64,000 nucleotides of DNA from Cystobacter fuscus DSM 2262 (GCF_000335475.2 NZ_ANAH02000066.1:310001-374000); one strand, 5' to 3'; counted from the first letter of the stretch, positions 1-9,880 are shown. The notes: generated from the letters alone by a model not told the origin. A program made the numbers and translations.

Positions 1-260
1 TCGAGGTTCAGCCGGGCCTCGTATCGCCCGTACGTCAACGCATCGCGGAGCACGGGCGTGGCTTTGCCGTCGGAAGTGGCGACGGACGTCTCGCGAACGA
101 TCCTCGAGTTGCGCTGGGCGTACTCGATGCCCGCGTCGATGAAGAGCCCGAAGGGATCATCATCCTCGAAGGAAGAAGCGACGCGGGTGATGTCCGCCGC
201 CGAGGCGGCGAAGGGCACCCCCAGCGTCAGGACGGCGGCAACGGCGCGAAGCCTGGACAT
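1..260 (-). CDS. Secreted or outer-membrane protein, N-terminal part
   Basis: Only the first 86 codons lie in the window; the gene runs off the left edge. The start ATG (258-260) has a GGAGG ribosome binding site just upstream. The product begins with a classical signal peptide (MSRLRAVAAVLTLGVPFAASA, cleavage expected after ASA), followed by an acidic stretch (SSFEDDDPFGLFID). I associate this with myxobacterial outer-membrane proteins. Export is well supported; function cannot be judged from the fragment. Confidence 0.75.
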   Translation of the reverse strand, partial: MSRLRAVAAVLTLGVPFAASAADITRVASSFEDDDPFGLFIDAGIEYAQRNSRIVRETSVATSDGKATPVLRDALTYGRYEARLNL

Positions 261-378
261 CCGACCTCCGTTAATCACACCCCCGGCAAGCACACCCAAC
301 CGCCTAACCCCCGGGAAATGTTGAGAAATTTCGGGGACGCTAGCCGCCGGGCACGGGGGTGTCAAGAAACGGATGCGG

Positions 379-1503
379 TCAATTGCCCGCGCCGCCCGAG
401 CCGGCCATCGCCGTGGCCCCGAGCAGCCCGTCCTGCCGGCGCATCTCGGTCTCGAAGGAGGCGCGCTGGGACGCCGGGAGCGAGCGCCGGTAGGTGCGGT
501 GGTTCTCGTAGGGGTCCAGGATGCGCTCGTCGGCGGCCTCGAGCTGGTAGTGCAGGTGGGGCGCGAAGGAGCGGCCGCTGTTGCCGCTGCGGCCCAGCAC
601 GCTGCCCACCGCGATGCGGTCTCCCACCTTGAGCGAGCGCGGCAGCTCGTCCATGTGCAGGAAGAGGGCGTGGCGGCGCTTGCCGCCCACCTCCTCGAGG
701 TCGATGCAGTTGCCGTTGAAGCGGAAGCCCCAGTTCTTGCGCCGGACAATGCCGGTGAAGGGCGCCTTGATGGGCGTGCCCACGGGCGTCTTGAAGTCCA
801 CGCCCTTGTGCTTGCGGCCGTCGCGCAGGAGCGACGTCACCTGCTCGTAGTCGTCCAGGGGCGAATTCACCAGGCGCAGCTCCAGCTCCTCGCCGCTCGG
901 CAGGTAGTAGCGGGCGTTCTTGTCGCTCGCGGCCTGGAAGCGGTAGGCGCGGTGCGTCTGGCCCGTCTTGCCGCTGGTGAAGCGCACCGCGTGCACGAGG
1001 GGCTCCTCGTTGGAGCGCACCTCATAGAGCACGTCCAGGGTGTCCCCGCGGCGGATGTCTCCCGGCACGTCCACCCACCACACCAACGTGCGCGTCACCA
1101 CCTGGGCGAGCGCGGGGCCCACGGCGGCGCCGGCGGCCGCGACGACGGCCGTCTCCAACGGGCCCTCCACGCGGATGGCGGCGTGTGACAGCTCGCCGGG
1201 GACGGCGGGCACCGCGCCCCGGGGGGGGGTGGTGGGCACCGGCTCCACGGCGGTGGGCGCCAGGGGAGGCACGTCGGGGTTGGTTGAAGACGGAGTGGCG
1301 GCGAGCACCCCGGCCTTCGCGGGATCCTCGGACCCGGCCTTCTCGGGGGTGTTTCCAGCCTCGGCCGAGGGCGGCGAGGCGGGCCGGTGCTTCCACCACC
1401 ACACGCCTCCGGTGCACAGACCCAGAAGCAATGAGAGACCTATCACCGGCCCCAGGGGGCTTTTCTTCGGTTGAGGTCCAAGGGTGGGAAGAGGCGGCCG
1501 CAT
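379..1503 (-). CDS. M23 family metallopeptidase
   Basis: This 374-residue protein is a probable zinc endopeptidase acting on peptidoglycan cross-links. A membrane anchor lies near residues 17-36, followed by a Pro/Ala-rich linker. The C-terminal half is a LytM/M23 domain with zinc ligands H232 and D236 in HKGVD and the H316-x-H318 pair in HLHYQL, so the catalytic set looks intact. The anchor without a clear cleavage site suggests a periplasm-facing, inner-membrane-tethered enzyme. The start at 1503 has GGGAG upstream. It is the last gene of a short minus-strand group with the NtrC-type regulator. Confidence 0.9.
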   Translation of the reverse strand: MRPPLPTLGPQPKKSPLGPVIGLSLLLGLCTGGVWWWKHRPASPPSAEAGNTPEKAGSEDPAKAGVLAATPSSTNPDVPPLAPTAVEPVPTTPPRGAVPAVPGELSHAAIRVEGPLETAVVAAAGAAVGPALAQVVTRTLVWWVDVPGDIRRGDTLDVLYEVRSNEEPLVHAVRFTSGKTGQTHRAYRFQAASDKNARYYLPSGEELELRLVNSPLDDYEQVTSLLRDGRKHKGVDFKTPVGTPIKAPFTGIVRRKNWGFRFNGNCIDLEEVGGKRRHALFLHMDELPRSLKVGDRIAVGSVLGRSGNSGRSFAPHLHYQLEAADERILDPYENHRTYRRSLPASQRASFETEMRRQDGLLGATAMAGSGGAGN

Positions 1504-1582
1504 TCAGGCTCCCATAGGGTGAGGGGGGGGGTGGCGCGGGGACCGGAACCGTTGGTGTCGCGGCGATATTTCGCCACGGGTC

Positions 1583-2995
1583 TCAGTCGTCGGCGCCGTC
1601 ATGCCCATCTTGGGCGGTCGTGTCGCGCAGGCCAAATTCCTTCATCTTCGTTTGAAGGGACTTCCGGCTGATTTGCAGCAGTCGAGCCGCCCGGGTGACG
1701 TTGCCGCCCGTCTCCTCCAGGGCCTTGGTGATGAGATCCTTCTCCAACTCGGCCGCCTTCATGCGGACGATGTCCTTGAGGCCCCCCTCGCCCGGAGACG
1801 TCTCCGCGACAGCGGCCGGGGAGGCGAGCACTGGAGTGGAGGCATGGCGCACCGGCTCGGGCAGATCCTTCGCGGTGATGAGCGGCCCATCGGCGAAGAG
1901 CAGCACGCGCTCGATGAGGTTCTCCAGCTCGCGGATGTTGCCGGGCCAGTTGTAGGCCTGCAGCAGGGTGAGCGCGTCGTCGGCGATGCCCTCGATCTTC
2001 TTGTTGAGCTTGCGGTTGTACTTCTCCACGAAGTGCCCCGCGAGCATGTGGATGTCGCCCCGGCGCTCGCGCAGGGCGGGCAGGGTGACGGGCACCACCG
2101 CGAGCCGGTAGTACAAGTCCTTGCGGAAGCGTCCGGCCTCGATCTCCGCCTGCAGGTCGCGGTTGGTGGCGGCGATGAGGCGCACGTCCACGCGCGTCGT
2201 CTTGATGCCGCCCACGCGCTCGAACTCGCCCTCCTGGAGCGCGCGCAGGAGCTTCACCTGCATCTCCACGGGGATCTCGCCGATCTCGTCGAGGAAGAGC
2301 GTGCCCCCGTCGGCCAGCTCGAAGCGGCCGGGCTTGGAGGTGACGGCGCCGGTGAAGGCCCCGCGCTCGTAGCCGAAGAGCTCGGACTCCAGGAGGTTGT
2401 GGGGGATGGCGGCGCAGTTGATCTTGATGAACGGCTTGTCCCGGCGGCTGGAGGCACCATGCAGCGCGGAGGCGATGAGCTCCTTGCCCGTGCCGCTCTC
2501 GCCGGTGATGAGGACGGTGGAGGGGGTGTCCGCCACCTTGTCGATGATCTTGAAGACCTCCTGGAGCTGGGGCGACTGGCCGATGATGGCGGCGCGGGCC
2601 TTGGCGTCGGCGCGCACCGAGCGCTGGGCGACGACGTGGGCCTTGGCGGCCTTGGCGATGGCGGCCGACAGCTCGGATTGATCGAAGGGCTTGGTGACGT
2701 AGTCGAAGGCGCCCGCCTTGATGGCCTCGACGGCGGAGTCCACGGTGCCGTGCGCGGTGATGATGATGACGGGCACGTCGGGGTTGGCGGCGTTGACGGC
2801 GCGCAGGACCTCCATGCCGCCGGCCTTGGGCATGACGAGGTCGGTCACCACGATGTCGGCGCCGTTCTTGTGGAACTCGGCGAGGCCCTGCTCACCATCG
2901 GCCGCGACGGTGACGTCGAAGCCGTCCCGGCGCAGCATGGCGGCGAGCACCTTGCGGAGGTTCGTCTCGTCGTCGATGACCAATACTTTCGGCAT
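1583..2995 (-). CDS. Sigma-54-dependent response regulator, NtrC family
   Basis: This 470-residue protein has the full NtrC layout. The receiver has phosphoacceptor D52 and conserved K102. The AAA+ sigma-54 interaction domain has Walker A GESGTGKE (165-172) and GAFTGA (212-217). A Fis-type helix-turn-helix sits at the C-terminus ([18 protein letters not shown]). Phosphorylation should trigger activation of sigma-54 promoters. I chose ATG 2995 because the receiver fold begins there; the open frame upstream reads as low-complexity Arg/His and is not credible. No histidine kinase is adjacent, so the partner is unknown. No clear Shine-Dalgarno is visible. Confidence 0.95.
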   Translation of the reverse strand: MPKVLVIDDETNLRKVLAAMLRRDGFDVTVAADGEQGLAEFHKNGADIVVTDLVMPKAGGMEVLRAVNAANPDVPVIIITAHGTVDSAVEAIKAGAFDYVTKPFDQSELSAAIAKAAKAHVVAQRSVRADAKARAAIIGQSPQLQEVFKIIDKVADTPSTVLITGESGTGKELIASALHGASSRRDKPFIKINCAAIPHNLLESELFGYERGAFTGAVTSKPGRFELADGGTLFLDEIGEIPVEMQVKLLRALQEGEFERVGGIKTTRVDVRLIAATNRDLQAEIEAGRFRKDLYYRLAVVPVTLPALRERRGDIHMLAGHFVEKYNRKLNKKIEGIADDALTLLQAYNWPGNIRELENLIERVLLFADGPLITAKDLPEPVRHASTPVLASPAAVAETSPGEGGLKDIVRMKAAELEKDLITKALEETGGNVTRAARLLQISRKSLQTKMKEFGLRDTTAQDGHDGADD

Positions 2996-3139
2996 GGGAG
3001 GTCGCGGCGCCGGGCCGGGGGGCCGACGCGAGGCGGTCGACCATCGCGGTCCGTTGGGGTGAGCGTCAAGGGAAACCCGGGGGAGCGAGGGAGTTCGGGC
3101 TTCAAGCCCGTGAAGGCGCCGACATAGAGTGCGCTCCCC

Positions 3140-4843
3140 TTGACCGTTCCCACTCCTGGCCCCGAAGCCCCCGTCTCCTCTCCCCCTCCTCGTCCCGCAG
3201 TACAGGGGCGTGCCACCAAGGGCAGCGGCGCGTTGTTCGTCGCCGCGGGCATCCTGGCCTCGAGGCTGGTGGGCCTGGTGCGCGAGCGTTTCTTCGCGCA
3301 CTACCTGGGCAACGGAGTAGCGGCCGACGTGTTCAAGGCCGCGATGCGCATTCCCAACTTCCTGCAGAACCTCTTTGGCGAGGGGGTGCTGTCCGGCTCG
3401 TTCATCCCCGTGTACTCGGGGCTGTTGGGCAAGGGAGACGAGAAGGAGGCGGATCGGGTGGCGGGCGCGGTGTTCGGCTTGCTCGCGCTGGTCACGGGGG
3501 TGCTGGTGGCGCTGGGCCTGCTGGCCACGCCGCTGCTCGTGGACACCATCGCCCTGGGCTTCGAGGGAGAGGCGCGGCGGGTGACCATCCGGCTGGTGCG
3601 CATCCTCTTTCCCGGCACGGGCCTGCTGGTGATGTCCGCGTGGTGCCTGGGCGTGCTCAACAGCCACCGCAAGTTCCTCCTGTCCTATCTGGCGCCCGTG
3701 GTGTGGAACCTGGCCATCATCACCACGCTGGTGGGCGCGGGGATGAGCGAGCTGCCCGAGGAGTCCCTGGTGGTGGTGCTCTCCTACGGCGTGGTGGTGG
3801 GCTGCGCCCTGCAGTTCCTCGTGCAGGTGCCCTCGGTGCTCCGGGTGCTCGGGCACTTCCGGCCCCACCTGTCCACGGCGAGTGAGTCCGTGCGCCAGGT
3901 GCTGCGCAGCTTCAGCACGGTGGTGCTCAGCCGCGGCGTGGTGCAGATCAGCGCCTACGTCGACACGTCCTACGCCTCGCTCGTGGCCCCCCGGGCACTG
4001 TCCACGCTCACCTACGCGCAGACCCTCTACCTCATCCCGGTGAGCCTCTTCGGCATGGCGATCTCCGCGGCGGAGCTGCCGGAGATGTCCCGCGCGGCCG
4101 GGGCGGGCGAGGCCGTGGCGGACAAGGTGCGTGCGCGACTGGAGGCCGGAGCGCGCCGCGTCGCCTTCTTCGTGGTGCCCTCGGCGGCGGCGCTGCTCTT
4201 CATCGGGGACGTGGTGGCGGGAGCCCTCCTGCAGACGGGCCAGCTCACCGCCGCGGACACGCGCTACCTCTGGTACGTGCTGATGGGCTCCTCGGTGGGT
4301 CTCGTCGCCTCGGCACTCGGGCGCCTGTACGCCTCGACCTTCTATGCCCTCAAGGACACGCGCACGCCCCTGCGCTTCGCCACGTTGCGCGTGGTGCTGG
4401 GCGCCGCCCTGGCCTGGCTCCTGGCGCTGCGGCTGCCGGAGCTGCTCGGCCTGCCCACCCACCTGGGCACGGCCTTCCTCCCCCTGTCCGGAGGGTTGAT
4501 GGCCTGGTTCGAGGCGCAGATGTTGCGGCGCTCGCTCGGCGCGAAGATTGGCCCCGTGCCCCCGCCCGCGGGGATGGCGAAGCTATGGGGGGCGGCGATC
4601 GCGGCGGGCCTGACGGGCCTGGGCATCAAGGTGGCGCTGACCCACCTGCTGGGGCCCTCCCCTCGGGCCCTGGCGGAGTGGGGAGGGAACGTCCTGCCTC
4701 CGCCCCACCTGCACCCGGTGCTCGTCTTCCCCCTGGTGGTGCTGCCCTTCGGCCTCGTCTACTTCGCCCTCACCAGCGCCCTGGGCGTCCCCGAGGCGAA
4801 GGCGGTGCTCCAGAGGGTGTTGCGGCGCAAACGAGCCGCCTAG
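3140..4843 (+). CDS. murJ: Lipid II flippase MurJ
   Basis: This 567-residue polytopic membrane protein is of the MVF/MurJ family, with about 14 hydrophobic segments. It moves lipid II across the inner membrane for peptidoglycan synthesis. The N-terminus carries the family signature around LASRLVGLVRERFFA and the following NLFGEGVLSGSFIPVY stretch. Length is normal for the family, apart from about 30 extra Pro-rich residues at the N-terminus. The start is a TTG with no strong ribosome binding site. It is transcribed divergently from the NtrC-type regulator. Confidence 0.93.
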   Translation: MTVPTPGPEAPVSSPPPRPAVQGRATKGSGALFVAAGILASRLVGLVRERFFAHYLGNGVAADVFKAAMRIPNFLQNLFGEGVLSGSFIPVYSGLLGKGDEKEADRVAGAVFGLLALVTGVLVALGLLATPLLVDTIALGFEGEARRVTIRLVRILFPGTGLLVMSAWCLGVLNSHRKFLLSYLAPVVWNLAIITTLVGAGMSELPEESLVVVLSYGVVVGCALQFLVQVPSVLRVLGHFRPHLSTASESVRQVLRSFSTVVLSRGVVQISAYVDTSYASLVAPRALSTLTYAQTLYLIPVSLFGMAISAAELPEMSRAAGAGEAVADKVRARLEAGARRVAFFVVPSAAALLFIGDVVAGALLQTGQLTAADTRYLWYVLMGSSVGLVASALGRLYASTFYALKDTRTPLRFATLRVVLGAALAWLLALRLPELLGLPTHLGTAFLPLSGGLMAWFEAQMLRRSLGAKIGPVPPPAGMAKLWGAAIAAGLTGLGIKVALTHLLGPSPRALAEWGGNVLPPPHLHPVLVFPLVVLPFGLVYFALTSALGVPEAKAVLQRVLRRKRAA

Positions 4844-4999
4844 GCCTCGCTCGGCTCGCCTGGAGCCCGGGGACGGGTGCGGAGCAGGCGGGCGGGCCCC
4901 TCGCGGCGCGCGGGGGGATGGACGTCGTGTCCGGCCGCGTTATGGGGGGATTCAAGGCCGGAGTGCGGAAGATGACCAGATGCGTCTTCCGTCCAGACA

Positions 5000-5028
5000 C
5001 GGCGCGTGTGTAGAGTGCGCCGCCTTTT
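5000..5028 (+). terminator. Possible weak terminator after murJ
   Basis: A 6-bp stem CGGCGC / GCGCCG (5000-5005 and 5017-5022) with an 11-base loop is followed by CCTTTTTC. It lies about 160 bases past the murJ stop and before the S1-protein gene. The stem is short and the U-tract is only five long, so the call is tentative. Confidence 0.3.
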
Positions 5029-5093
5029 TCCCCCAGCGGGGGGGCATGGTCCCCCCACGCTGGATTTCGATTTCGTTCAGGAAGGTCCCCGCA

Positions 5094-7112
5094 GTGAGCG
5101 ACGAGAAGAACGGTTCCGTGGGTTCTGGTGGCGGCGATGGGGCAGGGGGCTTTGGCCCCAAGAAGCCCAAGGCCACCTTTGGTGACGTGATGCTCGGCAT
5201 TCCCGCGGGTCGTGGCGGCGAGCGCGAGGAGCGCGGTGGCCGCGGCGATAAGGACCGCCGTTCGGATCGCCCGCGTGGCGAGCGCGAGGCGGCTGCCCCC
5301 AAGCCCACGGGCGAGGCGGGAGGCAAGCCCCAGGGCGCGCCCCGCGAGGAGCGCCGTCCGCGCGGTGAGCGCGGGGGAGGCCGCGGGGGTGGCGGTGGCG
5401 AGCGCCAGTCCGGCCCCATGGTGGTGGTCAAGCGCGCCTCGGGCGCGGTGGAGACGCGCGGACCGGTGACCCCGGCCCCGGCGGCGTCGTCCGAGCCCAC
5501 CGCCGAGACGGCTCCCGAGGCCTCGGCCGCTCCGGCGCCGGTGCCCGTGACGCCCAAGGCGCCCGTGGTGCCCGCGCCCTCCAGCGCGCTCTACGAGGAG
5601 GTCCCCGAGGACAAGTCCTTCGCGGAGATGTTCGAGGCGCAGCAGAAGGATGGCGGCATGCCGGGCCGGCGCGCGGTGCGCGTGGGCGAGAAGGTCTCCG
5701 GCACCATCTTCCAGCTCGGCGCGGACACGGCCTTCGTGACGCTGTCCAACGCCAAGAGCGAGGCGATGATCGAGCTGCGCGAGCTCAAGGACGACGAGGG
5801 CGTCCTGCGCTACGGCGTGGGCGACACCATCGAGGCGCACGTCATCGAGGCGGGCGCTCGGGGCATCCTGCTCAGCCGCGCGCTGGCCAAGGGCAGCGCC
5901 AACATGGCGATGCTCGCCGAGGCCCGCTCCTCCGGCATGCCCGTGGAGGGCATGGTGCTCAGCGTGAACAAGGGTGGCGTGGAGGTGGCGATCGGCGACG
6001 TGCGCGCCTTCTGCCCCATCAGCCAGCTGGACATCCGCTTCGTGGAGAAGCCGGACGCGTTCATCGGCGAGAAGCTCACCTTCCGCGTCACCGAGGTGCG
6101 CGACCGCAACGTGGTGCTCTCGCGCCGCTCGCTGCTCGAGGACGAGCAGAAGCAGCTGGCCGCCAAGACGCGCCAGACGCTGGAAGTGGGCAAGGTCGTC
6201 AAGGGCAAGGTCACCGGCGTGCGTGACTTCGGCGCCTTCGTGGACCTGGGCGGCGTGGAGGGGATGATTCCCGTCTCCGAGATGTCCTACATGCGCGTGG
6301 CCCACCCGAGCGACGTGGTGAAGCAGGGCGAGGAAGTGGAGGTGGAGATCCTCCGCATGGAGCCCGGCCAGCCCAACTCGCCGGACAAGTCCAAGCAGAA
6401 GGAGCGCATCACCCTCTCCATGCGCGCCCGCCAGGAGGATCCCTTCAAGACGGCGATCGCGGAGCTCAAGGAAGGCGACCGGCTGCAGGGCAAGGTGGTG
6501 CGGTTGCAGCCCTTCGGCGCCTTCGTGGAGCTGCGCCCGGGCGTGGACGGCCTCGTGCACATCTCCGCGCTGTCCGAGCGCCGCATCGCGCACCCGCGCG
6601 ACGCGGTGAAGGAGGGCGAGGTCATCTGGGTGCAGGTGGAGAAGATCGACGCGAACGACAAGCGCATCGGTCTGCGCCGCATCTCCGAGGAGGAGGCCCA
6701 GCGCCCCGCCGAGGAGCGCCCCGTCGCCGCCGCCACCGAGGAGAAGAAGCCGGCCGAGCCCGCGGCGCCGCGCCCCAAGGTGGGCCAGGTGGTGGTGGGC
6801 AAGGTGGACCGCATCGAGCCCTACGGCGTGTTCCTCGCGTTCCCGGGCGGCAAGGGGCTCATCCCCGCCGCCGAGACGGGCACCGAGCGCGGCACGGACC
6901 TGCGCAAGAAGTTCTCGCTCGGCCAGGAGCTGAAGGTGGCCCTGGTGGACATCGACGCCTCCGGGAAGATCCGCCTGTCCATCACCGCCGCCGAGCGCGC
7001 CGAGGAGCGCGCCGAGGTCGAGGCCTGGACGAAGACCCAGCAGCCCGTGGGTGGCGGCAAGAAGGGGCTCGGTACGTTCGCCGACCTCTTCAAGCAGAAG
7101 CTGGGCAAGTAG
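5094..7112 (+). CDS. Protein with five S1 RNA-binding domains
   Basis: This 672-residue protein is related to ribosomal protein S1. The first ~190 residues are a low-complexity Gly/Arg/Pro/Ala region with RGGR-like runs. Five OB-fold S1 repeats follow; repeats 3 and 4 are the most canonical (VTGVRDFGAFVDLGG, VVRLQPFGAFVEL). The tail ends FADLFKQKLGK. I chose GTG 5094 because AGGAAGG precedes it, rather than the ATG at 4980. A role in RNA binding or translation is likely. It is not standard 30S S1, given the long basic disordered N-terminus and divergent repeats 1, 2 and 5. Confidence 0.85.
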   Translation: MSDEKNGSVGSGGGDGAGGFGPKKPKATFGDVMLGIPAGRGGEREERGGRGDKDRRSDRPRGEREAAAPKPTGEAGGKPQGAPREERRPRGERGGGRGGGGGERQSGPMVVVKRASGAVETRGPVTPAPAASSEPTAETAPEASAAPAPVPVTPKAPVVPAPSSALYEEVPEDKSFAEMFEAQQKDGGMPGRRAVRVGEKVSGTIFQLGADTAFVTLSNAKSEAMIELRELKDDEGVLRYGVGDTIEAHVIEAGARGILLSRALAKGSANMAMLAEARSSGMPVEGMVLSVNKGGVEVAIGDVRAFCPISQLDIRFVEKPDAFIGEKLTFRVTEVRDRNVVLSRRSLLEDEQKQLAAKTRQTLEVGKVVKGKVTGVRDFGAFVDLGGVEGMIPVSEMSYMRVAHPSDVVKQGEEVEVEILRMEPGQPNSPDKSKQKERITLSMRARQEDPFKTAIAELKEGDRLQGKVVRLQPFGAFVELRPGVDGLVHISALSERRIAHPRDAVKEGEVIWVQVEKIDANDKRIGLRRISEEEAQRPAEERPVAAATEEKKPAEPAAPRPKVGQVVVGKVDRIEPYGVFLAFPGGKGLIPAAETGTERGTDLRKKFSLGQELKVALVDIDASGKIRLSITAAERAEERAEVEAWTKTQQPVGGGKKGLGTFADLFKQKLGK

Positions 7113-7180
7113 TTCGTGCCCCGAGCGCTCGGGAGACACGCGGAATCCCAGACGTGTCTCCCGGCGTTCGATTAAAAGAG

Positions 7181-7209
7181 TTGACGGTCCAGGGGGAGGG
7201 CGGTACTAA
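7181..7209 (+). promoter_or_regulatory. Sigma-70-type promoter for the initiator tRNA genes
   Basis: TTGACG at 7181-7186 and TACTAA at 7204-7209 are separated by exactly 17 bases. The first tRNA begins at 7224, so transcription would start roughly 7 bases before it. This is a strong housekeeping-type promoter by sequence. Confidence 0.75.
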
Positions 7210-7223
7210 GCCTCTCACTTCGC

Positions 7224-7298
<75 letters not shown>

Positions 7299-7306
7299 TT
7301 GACAGG

Positions 7307-7344
7307 CCAGAGACCCTGTCGAAAAAAGGTGACAGGGTCTCTGG
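7307..7344. repeat. Perfect 14-bp hairpin between the two tRNAs
   Basis: CCAGAGACCCTGTC (7307-7320) and its exact complement (7331-7344) flank a 10-base loop, GAAAAAAGGT. There is no U-run after it on either strand, so it is not a standard intrinsic terminator. It may be a processing or spacer structure in a two-tRNA transcript. Confidence 0.8.
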
Positions 7345-7385
7345 TGTCTGACAAAGAGAAGCGCAACAAAGGCAGCAAACGGTAT

Positions 7386-7460
<75 letters not shown>

Positions 7461-7473
7461 TCTGAAGACGAAG

Positions 7474-7509
7474 CCCCGTGGACGATGAGTCCACGGGGTT
7501 TTTTCTTTT
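7474..7509 (+). terminator. Intrinsic terminator of the tRNA transcript
   Basis: The 9-bp stem CCCCGTGGA / TCCACGGGG (7474-7482 and 7490-7498) has a 7-base loop and is followed by TTTTTTCTTTT. It lies 15 bases after the second tRNA. Confidence 0.9.
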
Positions 7510-7516
7510 CCGGGCC

Positions 7517-8257
7517 TCACGCTCCCCGGGCGCGGTGCTCCTCCAGGTACGCGGAGAAGCCCGCCTTGGATTGGATGCGGAACGCGGGCAGCCGAGCCAG
7601 TGCCTCGGGAGCGAACGCGTATTGCTCGCACACGAGGCTCGCCCGGAGCTCGCCCTCGGGGCCGCCGGTGAAGGGCTGGACCTCGTGCGTCAGGTCGCCC
7701 CGGAAGTGCACCAGCATGCCCGGCCGCGGGCGCACCCCGCCCAGCGCGAGCTGTCCCCGGGAGAGCACCAGCGCGCCTCCCTTCGCGCCCTCGGGCACGT
7801 TCAGGTAGAGCACGCTCACGTGCTCGGGCGTCGCTCCGGGCACGCCGCTGGGCTCCTGCAGGGTCGCGTCGATGTGCCGGCCCACACCCCGGCCCGCCTC
7901 GAGCAACAGCAGGTTCAGGTAGAAGGCATTGGGGCGGCGCCGCTCGGGCCTGGGGCCGAGCAGCCGCTCGCGCCACGGAAGGAGCCCTCGCCAGCTTCGG
8001 GGTTCCATCACCTGGGCCAGGTAGTCGCGCAGGAAGGGGAAGCGCTCCTCGAGCGTGGCCCGTCCCGTCTCCGTGAAGATGACGGCGAAGCCGCGGCTGC
8101 CCTGGAAGGTGCCCATCAGGGGACTTCTCGCCACGAAGCGCGAGGAGAGCAGGGCGCCGCGCAGGGACTCCAGCGCCTGTCCTGGCAGGACGCCGCGATG
8201 GGTGACGTACTCGCTCACCCCCGCGAGTCTACGCGGTTCGACTTCCGCCGACGCCAC
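7517..8257 (-). CDS. 2OG-Fe(II) oxygenase family protein
   Basis: This 246-residue protein has the facial triad of 2-oxoglutarate/Fe(II) dioxygenases: H128 and D130 in GRHIDATL, H191 in LTHEV, and R205 as the probable 2-oxoglutarate anchor. The jelly-roll core spans roughly residues 105-225. The substrate is unknown; the shape is like soluble prolyl-hydroxylase-type enzymes. Two GTG starts are plausible: 8257 (used here) and 8218 (VSEYVTHRG), which would remove 13 residues. The gene ends just after the tRNA terminator on the opposite strand. Confidence 0.75.
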   Translation of the reverse strand: MASAEVEPRRLAGVSEYVTHRGVLPGQALESLRGALLSSRFVARSPLMGTFQGSRGFAVIFTETGRATLEERFPFLRDYLAQVMEPRSWRGLLPWRERLLGPRPERRRPNAFYLNLLLLEAGRGVGRHIDATLQEPSGVPGATPEHVSVLYLNVPEGAKGGALVLSRGQLALGGVRPRPGMLVHFRGDLTHEVQPFTGGPEGELRASLVCEQYAFAPEALARLPAFRIQSKAGFSAYLEEHRARGA

Positions 8258-8325
8258 GAGAAGCCACCCGGCCCTTCAAGCCGCGCCTCCTCCTGCCGAG
8301 GGGGCATGGCTTCTCCTGGGGAACC

Positions 8326-8745
8326 TCATGGCTTGCCTCGTTTCAGGTGAATGGAGCACGTGCCGTCCGTGCAGGTCTTCCCCGCGATGCGGAAGCGATG
8401 GCGGGCGATGAGGCCGTAGAGCCAATCCGCCACCTGCCGCAGTCCAGGCACGTAGTAGACGTAGAGCAGCCTGCCGAGCCGTCCGCGCCCCAGCGCCCGC
8501 ACCACGGCCTCGGCCCCTTCGAAGACCCGCCCGTCTGCCTGGACGAGCTGCATCTTCTGCTCGCACCGCTCGAGCGAGATGCCCGGGAACGCGGCCAGCA
8601 CCCCCTCCTCCCGGAACGAGCGCAGCTCCGAGCCACCCCCTCCCAGCAAGCGCTCGAATTGCTTCGCGGCCCCGAGGCACAGACGGCAGTGCCCGTCGAA
8701 CAGGATGACGTCATGCCCTGGGGGCGTCGTCGCCAGTTCCTTCAT
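8326..8745 (-). CDS. DCC-family thiol-disulfide oxidoreductase-like protein (DUF393)
   Basis: This 139-residue protein begins with the DCC-family signature FDGHCRLC, with the thioredoxin-like C20-x-x-C23 pair. The later YVYYVPGLRQVADWLYGLIARHRFR is also typical of the family. A redox role is inferred from the CxxC, but no biochemical function is established for most members. It carries two further cysteines at its end (KTCTDGTC). It is a small stand-alone gene between the oxygenase and argC. Confidence 0.85.
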   Translation of the reverse strand: MKELATTPPGHDVILFDGHCRLCLGAAKQFERLLGGGGSELRSFREEGVLAAFPGISLERCEQKMQLVQADGRVFEGAEAVVRALGRGRLGRLLYVYYVPGLRQVADWLYGLIARHRFRIAGKTCTDGTCSIHLKRGKP

Positions 8746-8836
8746 GGGTTTCCTCTTCCCCTTCTCGTTGATGACTTCGGGTACCAGTTCAAGGTGGGTG
8801 AGCCGGGGGCGCGCGTGCTCGCCGCGCCCCGCCGGC

Positions 8837-9880
8837 TCAGGGAAACAGGGGGGCCGCCTCGAGGCCCAGGGTTTCGGCCCATCCGAACATGCGATTCATG
8901 TTCTGGATGGCCTGTCCGCTCGAGCCCTTCACGAGATTGTCGATGGCGACAATGACGATGGCACGGCCGGGCACGCGATCCTCGAAGACGTTGAGCACAC
9001 AGTGGTTCGAGCCGCGCACCATGCGAGTGCTCGGAGCCACGCCCACCGGCAACAGGTGGACGAAGGGTTCATCGGCGTAGCGCCGTTGCAAGACGGTGCG
9101 AAGGTCCGTGGCGGTGACACCCTTCATGAGCTCGACGGTGATCGTCTCGAGTTCGCCGCGGTTCATGGGGACCAGGTGTGGCGTGAAGCTGATCCGCACG
9201 GGCCGATGGACGCGGCGCGACAGTTCCTGCTCGATCTCGGGCATGTGGCGATGTCTGCCGACAGCGTAGGCGTGGGTGGCCTCGGCGAGTTCGGCGAACA
9301 GGTGGGTGTCTTTCAGGCCGCGGCCCGCGCCTGATACGCCCGAGAGCGCATGGATGGTGATCCGCTCTGTTCCGACCACGCCCGCCTCGACCAGTGGCAG
9401 CAGCGCGAGCAGGGCCGCGGTCGGGTAACAGCCAGGACAGGAGACCAACCGCGCATCGCGGAGGGCACCGCGCGCGAACTCGGTCAGTCCGTAGACGGCT
9501 TCATCCAGCAGGGTGGGGGCTGGATGGGCATTGCCGTACCACTCCGCGTAGACCGAGGCATCGCGCAGGCGGAAATCGGCGGACAGGTCGATGATGCGTG
9601 GACCGCGCACGCCACTCAGGATTCCGGCCGAGGCCGCGTGTGGCAGGCAGCCGAACACCGCGTCGATGCCGTCCCAAGGGATCTCTTCGGCACGCACCAG
9701 GGTGGGCAGCCTGGGATGAGGGAAGAAGTGCGGCCAGATGTCCGCCATCGTCTGTCCTGCCTTCGCGTTGGCGGACAGCGCGGTGATCTCCATCCGTGGG
9801 TGGCCCAGTGCCAGACGGACGAGATCCGCTCCGGTGTAGCCTGAAGCTCCGAGCACGGCGATTCGAATACGGTTGGTCAT
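8837..9880 (-). CDS. argC: N-acetyl-gamma-glutamyl-phosphate reductase
   Basis: This 347-residue enzyme performs the NADPH-dependent third step of arginine synthesis, reducing N-acetylglutamyl phosphate to the semialdehyde. The nucleotide-binding motif GASGYTGADLVRL is at the N-terminus, and the catalytic cysteine is C151 in CPGCYPTAA. ATG 9880 (MTNRIRIAV) fits the family start. No good ribosome binding site precedes it, and a transposase gene begins 28 bases away on the other strand. The other arginine gene here (argJ-argB) is 6.4 kb away, beyond an inserted operon. Confidence 0.95.
   Translation of the reverse strand: MTNRIRIAVLGASGYTGADLVRLALGHPRMEITALSANAKAGQTMADIWPHFFPHPRLPTLVRAEEIPWDGIDAVFGCLPHAASAGILSGVRGPRIIDLSADFRLRDASVYAEWYGNAHPAPTLLDEAVYGLTEFARGALRDARLVSCPGCYPTAALLALLPLVEAGVVGTERITIHALSGVSGAGRGLKDTHLFAELAEATHAYAVGRHRHMPEIEQELSRRVHRPVRISFTPHLVPMNRGELETITVELMKGVTATDLRTVLQRRYADEPFVHLLPVGVAPSTRMVRGSNHCVLNVFEDRVPGRAIVIVAIDNLVKGSSGQAIQNMNRMFGWAETLGLEAAPLFP

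Noticed and set aside
2996-4462. Long minus-strand open frame continuing upstream of the NtrC regulator
   Set aside because: It is the antisense of murJ, rich in Arg/His/Gln, and has no domain. The receiver starts cleanly at 2995.
4770-7139. 789-codon minus-strand frame opposite the S1 protein
   Set aside because: It is a shadow of a high-GC gene with His/Leu/Ala-rich text and no motif; the plus-strand frame has five S1 domains.
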